A stretch of 64,000 bases of DNA. Origin: Hermatobates lingyangjiaoensis. Taxonomy: Eukaryota; Arthropoda; Insecta; Hemiptera; Hermatobatidae. Each line of letters begins with the position of its first letter. The stretch's first letter is position 1. The position numbers and the translations under genes were made by a program. Below the pieces are notes generated by a model. That model did not search any database. It saw only the letters and a list, made by a program, of their open reading frames with translations, and had not been told where the DNA came from. This document shows, one piece after another, positions 37,986 through 48,359 of the stretch. The stretch is from positions 248,001 to 312,000 of the forward strand of contig JAPFBL010000315.1 in NCBI GenBank assembly GCA_026182355.1, read 5' to 3'.

Positions 37986-38270
37986 TCAAAGGAGTGGGAG
38001 GGAAGAGTGGTTTTTTAAGAGGGTGTAAAGTGCTGGAAAGGACAATAGTCCAGAGAGGGATGTTAGGGTAAATAAAGGAGTATAGTAAGAAAGAAATAAA
38101 AAAACTATCCACTGGCTGTCAACCATCTTCGATGAGGCTATTGTCCTCGTCAAGAAAGAATCAAGTTTGAAAAGCCCGTTAACAATGTTTATAATATTTG
38201 ATCTATTAAATTTAATCAGAAAGGATTTGATAATATTTCTTAACAACATCGATTTTTCATAGGTAATAAA
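37986..38270 (-). pseudogene. PLE3 endonuclease C-terminal tail, minus copy
   Basis: Frame reads AKFITYEKSMLLRNIIKSFL, IKFNRSNIINIVNGLFKLDS and FLTRTIASSKMVDSQW, parallel to the plus-strand copy at 38353-38541. The usual stop has mutated to a Trp codon and the frame runs on into untranslated sequence. Confidence 0.65.
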
Positions 38271-38352
38271 TTTTGCTCAGGTACAAACAATATTGTTGAT
38301 TTTAATTATTTATATGCAAGAATAAGGCACTACTTTTGCATATAAAAAATGA

Positions 38353-38541
38353 AAATCATATATTGATTGGACAGGAGCTAAATTTATTACCTATGAAAAA
38401 TCAATGTTGTTAAGAAATATTATTGAATCGTCTCTAATTAAATTTAATAGATCTAATATTATAGACATTAGTAACGGTCTCTTCAAACTTGATACTTTCG
38501 TCACGAGGGCAATAGCCTCTTCAAAGAGGGTTGACAGCTAG
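38353..38541 (+). pseudogene. PLE3 endonuclease C-terminal tail, plus copy
   Basis: 62 codons and a stop: KSYIDWTGAKFITYEKSMLL, RNIIESSLIKFNRSNIIDIS, NGLFKLDTFVTRAIASSKRV, DS. The pattern D-W-x-G-A-K, then E and R-x-x-x-E-S-x-x-I, is the end of the GIY-YIG domain in Neptune/Poseidon-like PLEs. It is 5' truncated by the fold-back junction. Confidence 0.7.
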
Positions 38542-38710
38542 CGGATAGTTTTTTACTTTTTCTTACTGTACTCCTTTGTTTCCCCAAACATCCCTTTCTG
38601 GACATTAGTCCTTTCCTGTGCTTTCACCCTTTTAAAATACCACTCTTCCCTCCCACTCTTCTCAACTCCTCACCAGATGTTTTCTGCATCTAGTGTTCAG
38701 TTGGGTTTTT

Positions 38711-38753
38711 GACTCTGACGAAGACCGCTTGTTACGGTTGAAAGATCTTAGTC
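38711..38753 (+). ncRNA. hammerhead ribozyme core, AGAUCU family (intact, PLE3-linked)
   Basis: Identical in all core parts to 27676-27718: GACU, CUGACGA, AGACCG/CGGUU stem II, GAA, AGAUCU, U, AGUC. It lies about 170 bases after the PLE3 stop codon, placing the ribozyme in the 3' terminal region. The inverted partner on the minus strand (37910-37945) is degraded. Confidence 0.7.
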
Positions 38754-39206
38754 TTGTTTTCCCATTTCTTATTGTGGTTTGATCATTGATTGTTGTTTCA
38801 CGTGTTTATGTGAAATCTTTTTATTCATGTATATATATATTTACAGAATTAAGTTTATCAGGACTTGGTCAGTTCTTCTTGGTCAGGAAACCAAGCGCAC
38901 TGGTTCAGAGACGGTTGGAGACCAACAGTGTTGCCGCATGCGCGCCCGTTCACAGAAAATAAGGTAGACAGGAATCAATTTATAATTACATTAAATTAAT
39001 GGAATGTGAAAACAATAAATAAATAAAAGAAAAAATTAAGGGAAATTGATACATATTAACGAACAGAAAAATTGATACATAAACAAAAGTACTGACTAAA
39101 CTATGATAGAATAAAATAAAACTAAGAATACAAATAATAATAATAAATGAAATAATTTATTAAAAAATTGGTGATAAAATATGAAAAGGCAAGGAACTTT
39201 TAAACA

Positions 39207-39373
39207 TTATCGCTTTAGATTGAGGCCAGGTGCACTGCGCGCACTTAATAGCCAAATATGGGCTTCTTCGGAGGCTCGTAGTGTGAGATCTTTGCAGTCA
39301 GGGGGTATTTGTCGGAGAATCTGTAACCTGTAGCACTCATTAAAAGGGAGACCGTGGCTATTGGCATGTATGG
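39207..39373 (-). pseudogene. PLE2 endonuclease tail, minus copy
   Basis: Reads AIHANSHGLPFNECYRLQIL, RQIPPDCKDLTLRASEEAHI and WLLSARSAPGLNLKR, stop, the same as the plus copy; truncated at the fold-back junction. Confidence 0.75.
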
Positions 39374-39406
39374 CACAGGAAGCTAACCTCCACGAGGGCA
39401 AACAGT

Positions 39407-39835
39407 TTGCCCTCTGGAGCTCAACTGTGCGGACGTCGAGGTTGCCTCACGTGTCCCATTATAAATCCCCAACCACACTTCACAGCTCCCCCCCATAACA
39501 CCCTCTATCCTGTTGCGACTGACTGCTCGTGTACCTCCAAAAACTGTGTGTACCGTTTGGAGTGTACCAAGTGTGATTCGTTCTACGTAGGCCAAGCATC
39601 CACCAAGCTTAGTCTCCGTATGAACAATCACAGAGCTTCAGTCAATAGCCGCTCCCATCTTCCCATTGCCATACATGCCAATAGCCACGGTCTCCCTTTT
39701 AATGAGTGCTACAGGTTACAGATTCTGCGACAAATACCCCCTGACTGCAAAGATCTCACACTACGAGCCTCCGAAGAAGCCCATATTTGGCTATTAAGTG
39801 CGCGCAGTGCACCTGGCCTCAATCTAAAGCGATAA
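39407..39835 (+). pseudogene. PLE2 GIY-YIG endonuclease, 5'-truncated
   Basis: 142 residues. Cys8, Cys13 and Cys16 (CGRRGCLTCP) form the zinc-knuckle-like motif that precedes the nuclease in PLEs. CVYRLECTKCDSFYVGQAS (47-65) is the GIY-YIG strand pair (here VYR and YVG); Arg71 and His75 fit the helix residues; Glu123/124 in SEEAHIWLL is the catalytic Glu position, and PGLNL closes the domain as in this superfamily. The reverse transcriptase is absent, so it is a dead fragment though the reading frame is clean. Frame and codons suggest a recent insertion. Confidence 0.8.
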
Positions 39836-40166
39836 TGTTTAAAAGTTCCTTGCCTTTTCATATTTTATCACCAATTTTTTAATAAATTATTTCATTTATT
39901 ATTATTATTTGTATTCTTAGTTTTATTTTATTCTATCATAGTTTAGTCAGTACTTTTGTTTATGTATCAATTTTTCTGTTCGTTAATATGTATCAATTTC
40001 CCTTAATTTTTTCTTTTATTTATTTATTGTTTTCACATTCCATTAATTTAATGTAATTATAAATTGATTCCTGTCTACCTTATTTTCTGTGAACGGGCGC
40101 GCATGCGGCAACACTGTTTGTCTCCAACCGTCTCTGAACCAGTGCGCTTGGTTTCCCTCTCTTATC

Positions 40167-40201
40167 TCTCCTGAAGACGGTTCAAACCAAAAATTAGAGA
40201 C
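40167..40201 (+). ncRNA. hammerhead relic, AAUU family (PLE2)
   Basis: UCUC, CUGAAGA (40171-40177), CGGUU and AACC as stem II, then CAAAAAUUAGAGA where the ancestral form (seen at 42519-42530, CCGAAAATTAG) has GAA, AAUU, A, GAGA. UCUC and GAGA pair as stem I. The G of GAA is lost here. Confidence 0.45.
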
Positions 40202-40249
40202 TGTAAGTGTGTTCTTTTGATTTCTCTATGTTTCTTTGTTTATATTGAA

Positions 40250-40256
<7 letters not shown>

Positions 40257-40303
<47 letters not shown>
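40257..40303. repeat. (TA)n microsatellite between two PLE ends
   Basis: TA run joining the PLE2 terminus to the next AGAUCU-type end. Confidence 0.95.
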
Positions 40304-40304
<1 letters not shown>

Positions 40305-40305
<1 letters not shown>

Positions 40306-40485
40306 ATGATCAAACCACAATATGAAATGTAAAAACAAGACTAAATCGATAAAAAGATTTCATATAAACACGTGAAATAACAATCAATGATCAAACCACA
40401 ATATAAAATGGGAAAACAAAACTAAGTATTGGTTTGATCATTGATTGTTATTTCACGTGTTTATGTGAAATCTTTATAAATATAT
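40305..40485. mobile_element. PLE-end cluster, AGAUCU family
   Basis: ATCAATGATCAAACCACAAT occurs twice (40304 and 40383), separated by TTTCATATAAACACGTGAAA, and is followed by the opposite orientation TTGGTTTGATCATTGATTGT and the terminal hairpin. At least three truncated ends are superimposed; no ribozyme core is left. Confidence 0.6.
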
Positions 40486-42340
40486 AGAGAGAGAAAAACT
40501 ATTTTCAGACTCTATGTATATATGTTTTAGTTATAGATACTGAATGAATATAACATCTCAATGATATATGACTGATATATATAATACATTTAAAACTCAT
40601 AGATCCAGAGTTTACGCAAATTGTACTAATTCAGTGAGCAGAAATTTGTTATTTTTAATTTTTTTATTGTATGTTAACTTTTTATGAAAACTGTTGTTAC
40701 CTGCAGGCAAAGAATACTTCCGTGTATCATAGTCAAAGTTGTAATTAGTAGTTCCATCGAGAGAATCACTACTGCTGAGTTCTTATACTACATTAATTAG
40801 GAAGTTCAGTATGCCATGTCAAATAGAAAATTAGTCTGTCATGTGAAAGAGTCATTTTCGCGATTGCATGGTCATGTGGATCAAGACTTATAAGGTGGTC
40901 AGTAGAAGAGGTTAGCTTCTGTACGGTTAAGTAGCCCTGGCTGCAAGGCAGGTCATATTAATTCTCAACCATTGTAACAGGTCTTGTTTATAGGTGCAGA
41001 TTTAAACTAGAATAAGAAACTATAGGTCATAGTTGAACAAATAACCTCCCTGTATACAAGGTCCTTCTCTGCTTGAGGGATACTGAAGGTTTTATGAATT
41101 GAATACATACATAGTTTGAACATAACTTATATTTTCTACAAAAGGTTGTTTGGATGTTTATCTGGAGTCCAAAATGAAAATAGGAAGTTCTAAAGTTTAT
41201 TATAATGATGTGAACTTAATTAAGTTTAAGTAAAGTATTTAACCTTGTGGAGGTACCAAACCACACCAGTTTCATATGCGCATTCACCAAACCATTAATT
41301 AGAGAAAAATAAAATATAATTTTTTTTTTTTTAAAAAATCAAGTCATAAGCATATATTTTTCCTTATTGGAGCACAAAATGAACCGTGCATGAATATCAC
41401 CTTGTTCAAAGTACAAAACCAACACAGTACATGAAATCACAACAAATTACATAAGTGCAAATCAGTGTGACTTCTGTTGTTGACCTCCGCCGAACCCCTG
41501 AGACCGACTCATCGAACCGACTCAATTTTAAATAATGTAACAAAGAAATGACCCACCTGTATCATCACATATTTACGATGTCTGAAGTAATTACTGAAGT
41601 CTCAACAGTCAGTAATTTGATTGTACTGTGCTGTTTACAATCACTTTGGGCTAAACAAAAAGAATCCGCTATAACTTTGTGTTGTTTATTTTCATTTCAG
41701 TAATCATACATTTACGTTGTTGTATAATCATCAATTACTAAAAGTATAAATATATGATAGAAAATAAGTAGTACCACAGTTATGATTCTTTTTGAAATTG
41801 TGGGGGTTATATGAGCTATTAGACATTAGTAATTGGAAGAGAGAAGTGATTTATGGCCAAGCAAAAGGGATCTGAAATTACCCTCAAATCACGGAGGTTA
41901 AAAGCATCAAAGTAATTGAAAGTGATTTACCCTAAATGCATAATAAACCCACTAAACCATTTTTTAGGAAAATACGCTGTTCAAAATTATTTGATGTTAA
42001 CTATTCGTTTTTTATTTATCTTTGTAACGCCTCTTTTCCGTTGGGGCTTTAAAAACGTCTACAAAGTTTAAAGATTTAAAAGCTGTTTGAATTTGTCATT
42101 GAGATTGTTGATCCCTTCATCAATTTTTTGTTGTCACGATTTAAACACTATGAAATATTCTGAGTGAACTGAAAAGTTAGTTTTGTGGTTATATCTTGAT
42201 GTCTGTGAAGTAAGCAGAGAAGGAACCGTTTAACTGTCGTACTTTTAAATGATTTTGTAATAGGTGCGTAAAATATTATCCATTCAATCACATTTAAAAA
42301 TACATACATACACATATACAGTTCAGAGTGTATATACACA
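40486..42340. other. 1.8 kb without a recognised gene
   Basis: Unique-looking AT-rich sequence on both strands with no convincing coding, splice or transposon signal. No PLE end was recognised in it, which is unusual for the surrounding region. Confidence 0.4.
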
Positions 42341-42344
42341 TATA

Positions 42345-42605
42345 CAGTTCAATGTACATAAATAAACATAGAGAAATTAAAAGCTCACACTTACAGTTTC
42401 TAATTTTCACTTGAACCGTCCTTAGAAGAGATAAGAGAGGGAAACCAAGCGCACTGGTACAGAGACGGTTGGAATCTCTGTATCGTCTCTGTACTGATTG
42501 GAGGTCTCCAACCGTCAGTTCAACCGAAAATTAGAGACTGTAAGTGTGTGCTTTTAATTTCTATATGTTTTTTTAAGTACATTGAACTGTATTTGTCCAT
42601 TTCGG
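42345..42605. mobile_element. PLE2-type end fold-back
   Basis: Arms CAGTTCAATGTACATAAATA and TAAGTACATTGAACTG, with hammerhead relics at 42389-42430 (minus) and about 42500-42545 (plus; the latter with an intact CCGAAAATTAGAGA). The centre contains GGTTGG/GTCTCC duplications like those at 34830-34880. Confidence 0.65.
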
Positions 42606-42629
42606 ATCGTATTTTCATCGAAAAAGAGT

Positions 42630-42642
<13 letters not shown>

Positions 42643-42676
<34 letters not shown>

Positions 42677-42682
42677 TATATA

Positions 42683-42735
<53 letters not shown>
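42643..42735. repeat. (CA)n then (TA)n microsatellite
   Basis: A short CA run (42630-42646) leads into about 45 TA units with single interruptions, abutting the left end of PLE1. Confidence 0.95.
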
Positions 42736-42737
<2 letters not shown>

Positions 42738-42867
42738 TTATTAAAAGTAATGCCCAATTTAACTTTTACACTTTTTTTTTCTTATCCGTTTTTCAAGTGT
42801 TCTCATACTTGACTTCCATGGTTCTGGAACTAAAAACATAAGTTCACCAAAATTTTTATTACTATAC

Positions 42868-42905
42868 ACCGACATGTTTCGGTCATCGTTGACCATTTTC
42901 AAGGT
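42868..42905 (-). ncRNA. hammerhead-like core, ACAUGU family, minus copy (PLE1)
   Basis: Mirror of 45321-45358: UUGAAAA, GGUC/GACC stem II, GAA, ACAUGU, C. It sits after the PLE1 stop in the 3' terminal region. Confidence 0.5.
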
Positions 42906-43050
42906 TAAAGAATATATAAAATTATTAATGATCGAAAAGTGAATAACAATTAAAATAAACTAAAATAAACATAACGAGTCCATAACACATATTCACAACT
43001 AGGGAGGTTATCTAAGGTAAAGGTATGTTGAGGTTTCACCAGGCTCTTGG

Positions 43051-44319
43051 TTACCTTCCATCCGTCATTTGTATCTGGGAAGGTAATCGATTAACTTCTA
43101 TACCTCTCCCAGACTGGTTCGCCTTCTGACTGCCTTCATATAATTTTAGAATTCTTGAAAATCCTCCTCCTTGGCTGTTAATACTAGGTTGCTTTTCGAG
43201 GATCAAGATAGCTTCCAAAATTTGCAATCTGGTGTGGTCGTGTTCTTGTTGTAATATTACAGTATTGTCTGTTAACAATTCCCTGGTTAATTGCACTCCA
43301 TGTGTTAACCTAACGTGCTCTTTGGGTCCTCCGGATGCCAGATGCATGGTGAGCCTTCGTGAAAGCGTGGTTGTGGTGGAACCAACGTATTTCGAGCGTA
43401 GGGACTCGCAGTTCCCTAATTTGCAGTTAAACTCATATACAACATTAGTTCTCTGAAGGGTTGCTTTCTTTTGTGGGTTGTTCGTAATTACCATTCTTGA
43501 AGTGGCAGAGTTGGCATAGTAAATTCGTAATTCTAATCTGTCATCTGGCTTGAGGCATGATGTATTATTCTTAATAATTCCTTTTAGTATACGTTCATCC
43601 GTTTTATAAGCTTCCGAAAACTGGTTTTTATAATATACTAAATGTGTTGCGCCTTTGTTTTCGGGATTCTGTTGAATATCACTACCATGAAGTTTGTTCA
43701 GGCAACCTTTCAAGATGGAATCGAATTGTCGATTACTATATCCGTTGTTAATAAGGACTTCTTTGAGCCTATCTGCTTCTTGTTTGAATAATTCCCAACT
43801 AGATGACGTCTTATACGCTCTTCGAATGAGGGTTTTAATCATGCCGTCCTTATATCTGTCAGGGCATTCACTTTTAGCGTTTAAAAGTATTCCACTATTC
43901 GTAGACTTTACAAACACTGAAGTGACAAAAGTCTGGTTTTCTCCATTACTCTTTATTTTAACATCAAGAAAGTCTAAGCTACTGTTGGTTTCCATCTCAT
44001 ATGTAAACTTCAAAACCGATTCAGCTTCAAAAGCAGATTTAATCTCATCTATATATTCCGGCTTATCCATCATCACAAAGCAGTCATCAACGTACCTACA
44101 ATATATATGAGGCTTCCAGGTTGGATTTCTAGCGATAATCAAATTCTCTAGGTTGCACATATAATAATTTGCAAATGTGACCCCAAGTGGGGAACCCATG
44201 GCCACGCCATCCGTCTGGTAGTACATGCTCCCGTCTATGTGGCAGAATGGATTTTTAGTTGTACATGCTATAAGTAATTCTTTCAAGATTTTCGGTTTAA
44301 ATGGTGGAGGGGGTAGCAT
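43051..44319 (-). pseudogene. PLE1 reverse transcriptase (C-terminal part) and GIY-YIG endonuclease
   Basis: PLEs move by target-primed reverse transcription using a single RT-endonuclease polyprotein. This 422-residue frame starts within the RT at the fold-back junction. QTDGVAMGSPLGVTFAN (35-51) is RT motif B; YCRYVDDCF (73-81) is motif C with the catalytic Asp pair; SLDFLDVKI (114-122) follows. VVYEFNCK (293-300) and YVGST (311-315) are the GIY-YIG strands, with Arg321/322 and His326 on the helix and Glu369 as the likely metal-binding Glu. RT motifs 1 to A are missing, so it cannot encode a working enzyme, but the frame is undamaged. Confidence 0.88.
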
Positions 44320-44327
44320 AGTGGTAG

Positions 44328-45175
44328 AATAGTGGAATACTTTTAAACGCTAAAAGTGAATGCCCTGACAGATATAAGGACGGCATGATTAAAACCCTCA
44401 TTCGAAGAGCGTATAAGACGTCATCTAGTTGGGAATTATTCAAACAAGAAGCAGATAGGCTCAAAGAAGTCCTTATTAACAACGGATATAGTAATCGACA
44501 ATTCGATTCCATCTTGAAAGGTTGCCTGAACAAACTTCATGGTAGTGATATTCAACAGAATCCCGAAAACAAAGGCGCAACACATTTAGTATATTATAAA
44601 AACCAGTTTTCGGAAGCTTATAAAACGGATGAACGTATACTAAAAGGAATTATTAAGAATAATACATCATGCCTCAAGCCAGATGACAGATTAGAATTAC
44701 GAATTTACTATGCCAACTCTGCCACTTCAAGAATGGTAATTACGAACAACCCACAAAAGAAAGCAACCCTTCAGAGAACTAATGTTGTATATGAGTTTAA
44801 CTGCAAATTAGGGAACTGCGAGTCCCTACGCTCGAAATACGTTGGTTCCACCACAACCACGCTTTCACGAAGGCTCACCATGCATCTGGCATCGGAGGAC
44901 CCAAAGAGCACGTTAGGTTAACACATGGAGTGCAATTAACCAGGGAATTGTTAACAGACAATACTGTAATATTACAACAAGAACACGACCACACCAGATT
45001 GCAAATTTTGGAAGCTATCTTGATCCTCGAAAAGCAACCTAGTATTAACAGCCAAGGAGGAGGATTTTCAAGAATTCTAAAATTATATGAAGGCAGTCAG
45101 AAGGCGAACCAGTCTGGGAGAGGTATAGAAGTTAATCGATTACCTTCCCAGATACAAATGACGGATGGAAGGTAA
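44328..45175 (+). pseudogene. PLE1 second copy, linker and GIY-YIG endonuclease, frameshifted
   Basis: Reads NSGILLNAKSECPDRYKDGM onward, the same as the minus copy from residue 141. A one-base deletion near 44892 (ATCGGAGG against ATCCGGAGG) shifts the frame inside the nuclease. The second half resumes in another frame at VQLTRELLTDNTVILQQEHD to the same stop. RT is absent. Apart from this the arms scarcely differ, so the pair is young. Confidence 0.85.
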
Positions 45176-45320
45176 CCAAGAGCCTGGTGAAACCTCAACA
45201 TACCTTTACCTTAGATAACCTCCCTAGTTGTGAATATGTGTTATGGACTCGTTATGTTTATTTTAGTTTATTTTAATTGTTATTCACTTTTCGATCATTA
45301 ATAATTTTATATATTCTTTA

Positions 45321-45358
45321 ACCTTGAAAATGGTCAACGATGACCGAAACATGTCGGT
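45321..45358 (+). ncRNA. hammerhead-like core, ACAUGU family (PLE1)
   Basis: ACC (45321-45323), UUGAAAA (two changes from CUGAAGA), stem II GGUC and GACC around AACGAU, GAA (45346-45348), ACAUGU (45349-45354), C, GGU (45356-45358). ACC and GGU can form stem I and the cleavage triplet would be GUC. The altered G8 makes activity doubtful. Confidence 0.5.
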
Positions 45359-45559
45359 GTATAGTAATAAAAATTTTGGTGAACTTATGTTTTTAGTTCC
45401 AGAACCATGGAAGTCAAGTATGAGAACACTTGAAAAACGGATAAGAAAAAAGTGTAAAAGTTAAATTGGGCATTACTTTTAATAAAACGTGTATAAATGA
45501 AGGCCTGTTCCCCAAATATATATATATATATATATATGTACATATATATATATATATTT

Positions 45560-45619
45560 GAAGCCCACATTTGGCTCCTAGGGGCACGCTCGAAACCTGG
45601 CTTGAATTTAAATCGTTAG
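45560..45619 (+). pseudogene. PLE4 endonuclease C-terminus
   Basis: EAHIWLLGARSKPGLNLNR then TAG at 45617-45619; 15 of 19 residues equal the PLE2 tail EAHIWLLSARSAPGLNLKR, so PLE4 is a sister of PLE2. The rest is truncated at (TA)n. Confidence 0.75.
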
Positions 45620-45872
45620 TTATTTATTTATTTATTTATTTTTTAATTTTTTTTTTATTTATATTTTTTTTTATTTTTTTTAATTGTTTTAAATATTTTC
45701 TTTATTTTTTCTTTTCTTAACCTTTTTCTACCTTTCAAAACATTTTTTTTTTTTTTTTTATTTTTGCTCTCGACTTCCTAGTTCCTTTTTTATTTGTCTC
45801 CTTTGCGGCAGCACTGCTTTAGCCCTCACCCAGTGAGTTCTTCAGTTGACTGTCGTCCCTCCGTCAATTCAC

Positions 45873-45920
45873 TTCTTCTCCTGAGGACGACCGCCATTAC
45901 GGTCGAAATATTGAAAAGTG
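45873..45920 (+). ncRNA. hammerhead ribozyme core, AUAU family (PLE4)
   Basis: CUGAGGA (45881-45887), a strong stem II GACCG and CGGUC around CCAUUA, GAA (45905-45907), AUAU (45908-45911), U. Upstream CUUCUC against GAAAAG gives an imperfect stem I. Core intact. Confidence 0.65.
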
Positions 45921-46039
45921 AGTCTTTGTTGTGTTTCTGTTTATGTGTCACTGCTTATTTTAATTGTATATATATATATATATATATATAGTTCACACAG
46001 GAAAGAAAAAAACAAATAAAGACACACACAAAAGACTCA

Positions 46040-46072
46040 CAACGGTATTTCGACAGTCGTCGTCATCGGGCA
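46040..46072 (-). ncRNA. hammerhead core variant
   Basis: Minus strand: CCGAUGA (one change), CGAC/GUCG stem II, GAA, AUACC. The palindrome is lost. It opens a second inverted piece (45988-46120) next to PLE4. Confidence 0.4.
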
Positions 46073-46164
46073 GAAGTAGTCCCTTTGAGTAGCTGAAGCT
46101 AACTTCAATATATATATTGAATATATTGATATATTCAATATATCAACATATTGATATATATATA

Positions 46165-46285
46165 TATCAGGTCTTTCAAACAAATTTTTCAAACGAAATA
46201 AGCAGTCTTCGTCAGAGTCAAACCTATACTGAGTTTGACTTTGGAGGAGTATCAGTTTGGCTCTGACGAAGACTACTTGCATCAG
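46165..46285. mobile_element. degraded AGAUCU-type PLE fragments
   Basis: AGTCTTCGTCAGAGTCAAAC and GGCTCTGACGAAGACTA form an inverted pair with most of stem II and AGAUCU lost. Confidence 0.5.
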
Positions 46286-46729
46286 TTTTAATTATTTTAT
46301 TTTCTCTGAGTTGGCAATGCTAGAAATCACCTGATCATGCAGTTAATTGCTGTTTGCCAGGTGAACAGTGCTTTTCATTTCCTGATGACGGCTAGACAAA
46401 ATAATGTTGTTGCTTCTCCGTGTTTCTTCCTTTAATTATTTGATAAGTTGCCTTAGCGGACTGTTTCTTGTATATATATATTATTTCTACTATTACTTTA
46501 GAATAAGTCAACTGTCATGTTTAACTTGTAGAGAAAGGAATTTAATACAGGTCAATCAGTATATCAATGAGTCAGTCGATCAGTCAGTCAGTCAGTGAAC
46601 CAGGTGCCTCTAATGTGTGTGCCTAACTGAGTTACTTACTTGAACACTATTTTCTTACAATAACTATTTAATGAACACTTGATTTGATAAATTGCTTAAT
46701 CTATGAAATTAAAACTACACTTTTACACA

Positions 46730-47290
46730 AGACACTTGAAGGTCTGGTTGATAGCTTCCTGTTGAACTCGGCTTAAAGTAGAGACGAAACTCCTCAGTCT
46801 TGATGACAGGAACTTCAATATAGTTGTCAGTTCAGATGTGTAGGAAGGAAGATACTGTCAGATGCCAAGGTCATAGACGTATAGGAGATGCCACACGTGA
46901 CCACACAGAGGTAGGCGTAGGTGTTTGATATAAAATCAGTAGGTAGAAATAGCAATCTTCGGGTAAGTTCTATTAAGTTAAATTTCGACCATTCTAGTAT
47001 GATAAACTGATGGGTCAGTAGGCAAAAGTAAATGGTTTGCTGGCCAAACAGCAGGTAGCAGAGCAGGCACAGAGTCAAGGTCCTTGGGGTTGAGTGACAT
47101 CACTATAGACCCACCCTCCATAAACCAACTATTTGAACCTATACACTTTTGAACGGATTCAGGTACAATCTGAACATTTACTGTGGACCCAAGATAAACA
47201 ACCACCGAAGGACCGGGATATATGAAGAGACAGCAACAAAGAATCACAGAACCTTAACCGACCGTTCACACAAGCCAACTGCCCTCAAGC
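46730..47290. other. moderately GC-rich unassigned stretch
   Basis: Base composition is more balanced than around it and an 89-codon frame is open on the minus strand (46978-47247), reading CLFIYPGPSVVVYLGSTVNV and onward. I do not recognise it; no splice signals or second exon stand out. It may be an unclassified repeat. Confidence 0.3.
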
Positions 47291-47409
47291 AAAAGTTAGT
47301 TGACCTGTTTTAACAACTGTCAGTCGATTACCATTAGTTACAACTATATTTAAGATACATTATTTGGGATCCAAACATAAAATGCTGTGGCTACTCAGAA
47401 CTCAAACAG

Positions 47410-47610
47410 CTTTTGTTTTTATTTTACAATAAGTAAAGAATAGTGTTCGTCAAAAAATTCAATTTCAAGATTTTTATGGAATTATATGTTTAGTGGCCTC
47501 AAAAGTCGTTTTATGATGTTTTTTCGATGATGTCTGTGTGTGTGTGGGTGGGTGGGTGCGTTGGTGGGTGCGTGGGTGGATGGGTGAGTATGTTAGCATT
47601 GCTTGAATCA
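47410..47610. repeat. dispersed repeat (TTTACTATA type), copy 3, with GGGT tract
   Basis: Same order of blocks as 23497-23650, ending in a GTGGGTGGGTGGGTGCG run and TGTTAGCATTGCTT. Confidence 0.65.
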
Positions 47611-48359
47611 AAGATTCTCTACCGTAGCCTGGTAAAAACAACTTTTGTTTTTTTTTCGTTGTTGTAATTGTTTTTTTCTCCTTTTGTATTGTTCATATTA
47701 TTACAATTATGTATTTAACATAAATAAATTCATTTGAAAAATTACGTTATATCTATAAGATAATTAATTCTGGTGGCTTTAATACCAACGATTTGAAACC
47801 AAAACGGTTATATAATAAAATAAATAAAGAATCGTAATTATATGCTTGATAAAGTAAGCAAACGAAACCGATTTTATTTTTTTTATTATTTTTTGAAAGG
47901 ATTGTAGGAAAAGGGAAATCCTTCAGGTGTTGATTCGACAAGGGAATATTAACCCACCCAAGTGTTACACCCTATTTTGTTTCAATAAACTCCTTCCCCT
48001 TTGGGAGCATTTAGCAGAGATTTAACTGGTTCTTTGTCGATTTCTTCAAGAATAGTTCTAAGATCTCAGATTGTTTTATGCAAGCTAAAGCCTCACATTT
48101 GGCGACTTTTTTATGTGTTGTTTCTTCTATCCAATATCCTGCATAAAGCATTACTTGAATATTCACATTTTTCATACATTGTTAAGAATTTTATTACCAC
48201 CCTCATGTAACGTCTATAACTTCTTTAATTCAAATATAAGTTTCATTGAAGTTTTTCAAACATTTACCAGGCGTTGATATCCACAGTTTTTTTTTCTTAA
48301 CACTGGGCCTTTAATAAACCTTTTTTATATCCCCCCACCACATTTAAAGTGGTATTTTA

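Larger units (their letters stand above)
37905..38825. mobile_element. PLE3 fold-back (owner of the AGAUCU terminus)
   Basis: The left arm (about 37905-38270) and right arm (about 38372-38755) are inverted copies of a PLE 3' end: coding tail, stop, an untranslated stretch (CTCCTTT, CACTCTTCC), then the hammerhead and terminal hairpin to 38825. The 100-base centre is unpaired and belongs to one copy. This links the many short AGAUCU-type ends in the window to a coding family. Confidence 0.8.
38880..40260. mobile_element. PLE2 fold-back (GIY-YIG coding, head-to-head pair)
   Basis: Left arm about 38880-39373 (minus copy) and right arm about 39666-40152 (plus copy) are nearly exact reverse complements over about 490 bp: coding tail, stop, AT-rich 3' UTR, GCGCGCATGCGGCAACACTG and the terminal CTCTCCTGAAGACGG. 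The plus copy is longer by the 292-base centre and continues past the arm to a TCTATGTTTCTTTG end at (TA)n (40257). This is the source family for ends at 31820, 34735 and 42345. Confidence 0.85.
42735..45490. mobile_element. PLE1 fold-back, Penelope-like element with RT and GIY-YIG
   Basis: Left arm 42735-43900 (minus copy) and right arm 44327-45490 (plus copy) are near-identical reverse complements over about 1.16 kb. The spacer 43901-44326 is present once and extends the minus copy upstream into the reverse transcriptase. Both outer ends read through GTTCTGGAACTAAAAACATA to TTAAATTGGGCATTACTTTT. It is a head-to-head pair of 5'-truncated copies. Confidence 0.9.
45557..45970 (+). mobile_element. 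PLE4 3' end (single arm)
   Basis: Begins with the last 20 codons of a PLE (below), then a T-rich 3' UTR, a hammerhead of the AUAU family and a TTTGTTGTGTTTCTGTTTAT end at (TA)n. It identifies the coding family behind the AUAU-type ends at 12.1, 15.6, 23.0, 29.4 and 46.0 kb. Confidence 0.75.

Noticed and set aside
42548..42841. Tyr-Ile repeat proteins through TA tracts (also near 14.9, 17.9, 31.4, 34.7 and 45.5 kb)
   Set aside because: Translations of (TA)n microsatellites, not genes.
43232..44533. Several frames of 74-138 codons opposite the PLE1 coding strands
   Set aside because: Shadows of the PLE1 endonuclease and RT frame and its inverted copy.
46770..46820. Permuted hammerhead (GACGAAAC, then AGTC, then TTGATGA)
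   Set aside because: There is no room for stem I between the cleavage site and the core, and the element context is missing; treated as chance.
48001..48210. 69-codon frame resembling a membrane peptide
   Set aside because: No family match, no splice context, and AT-rich surroundings make such frames common.
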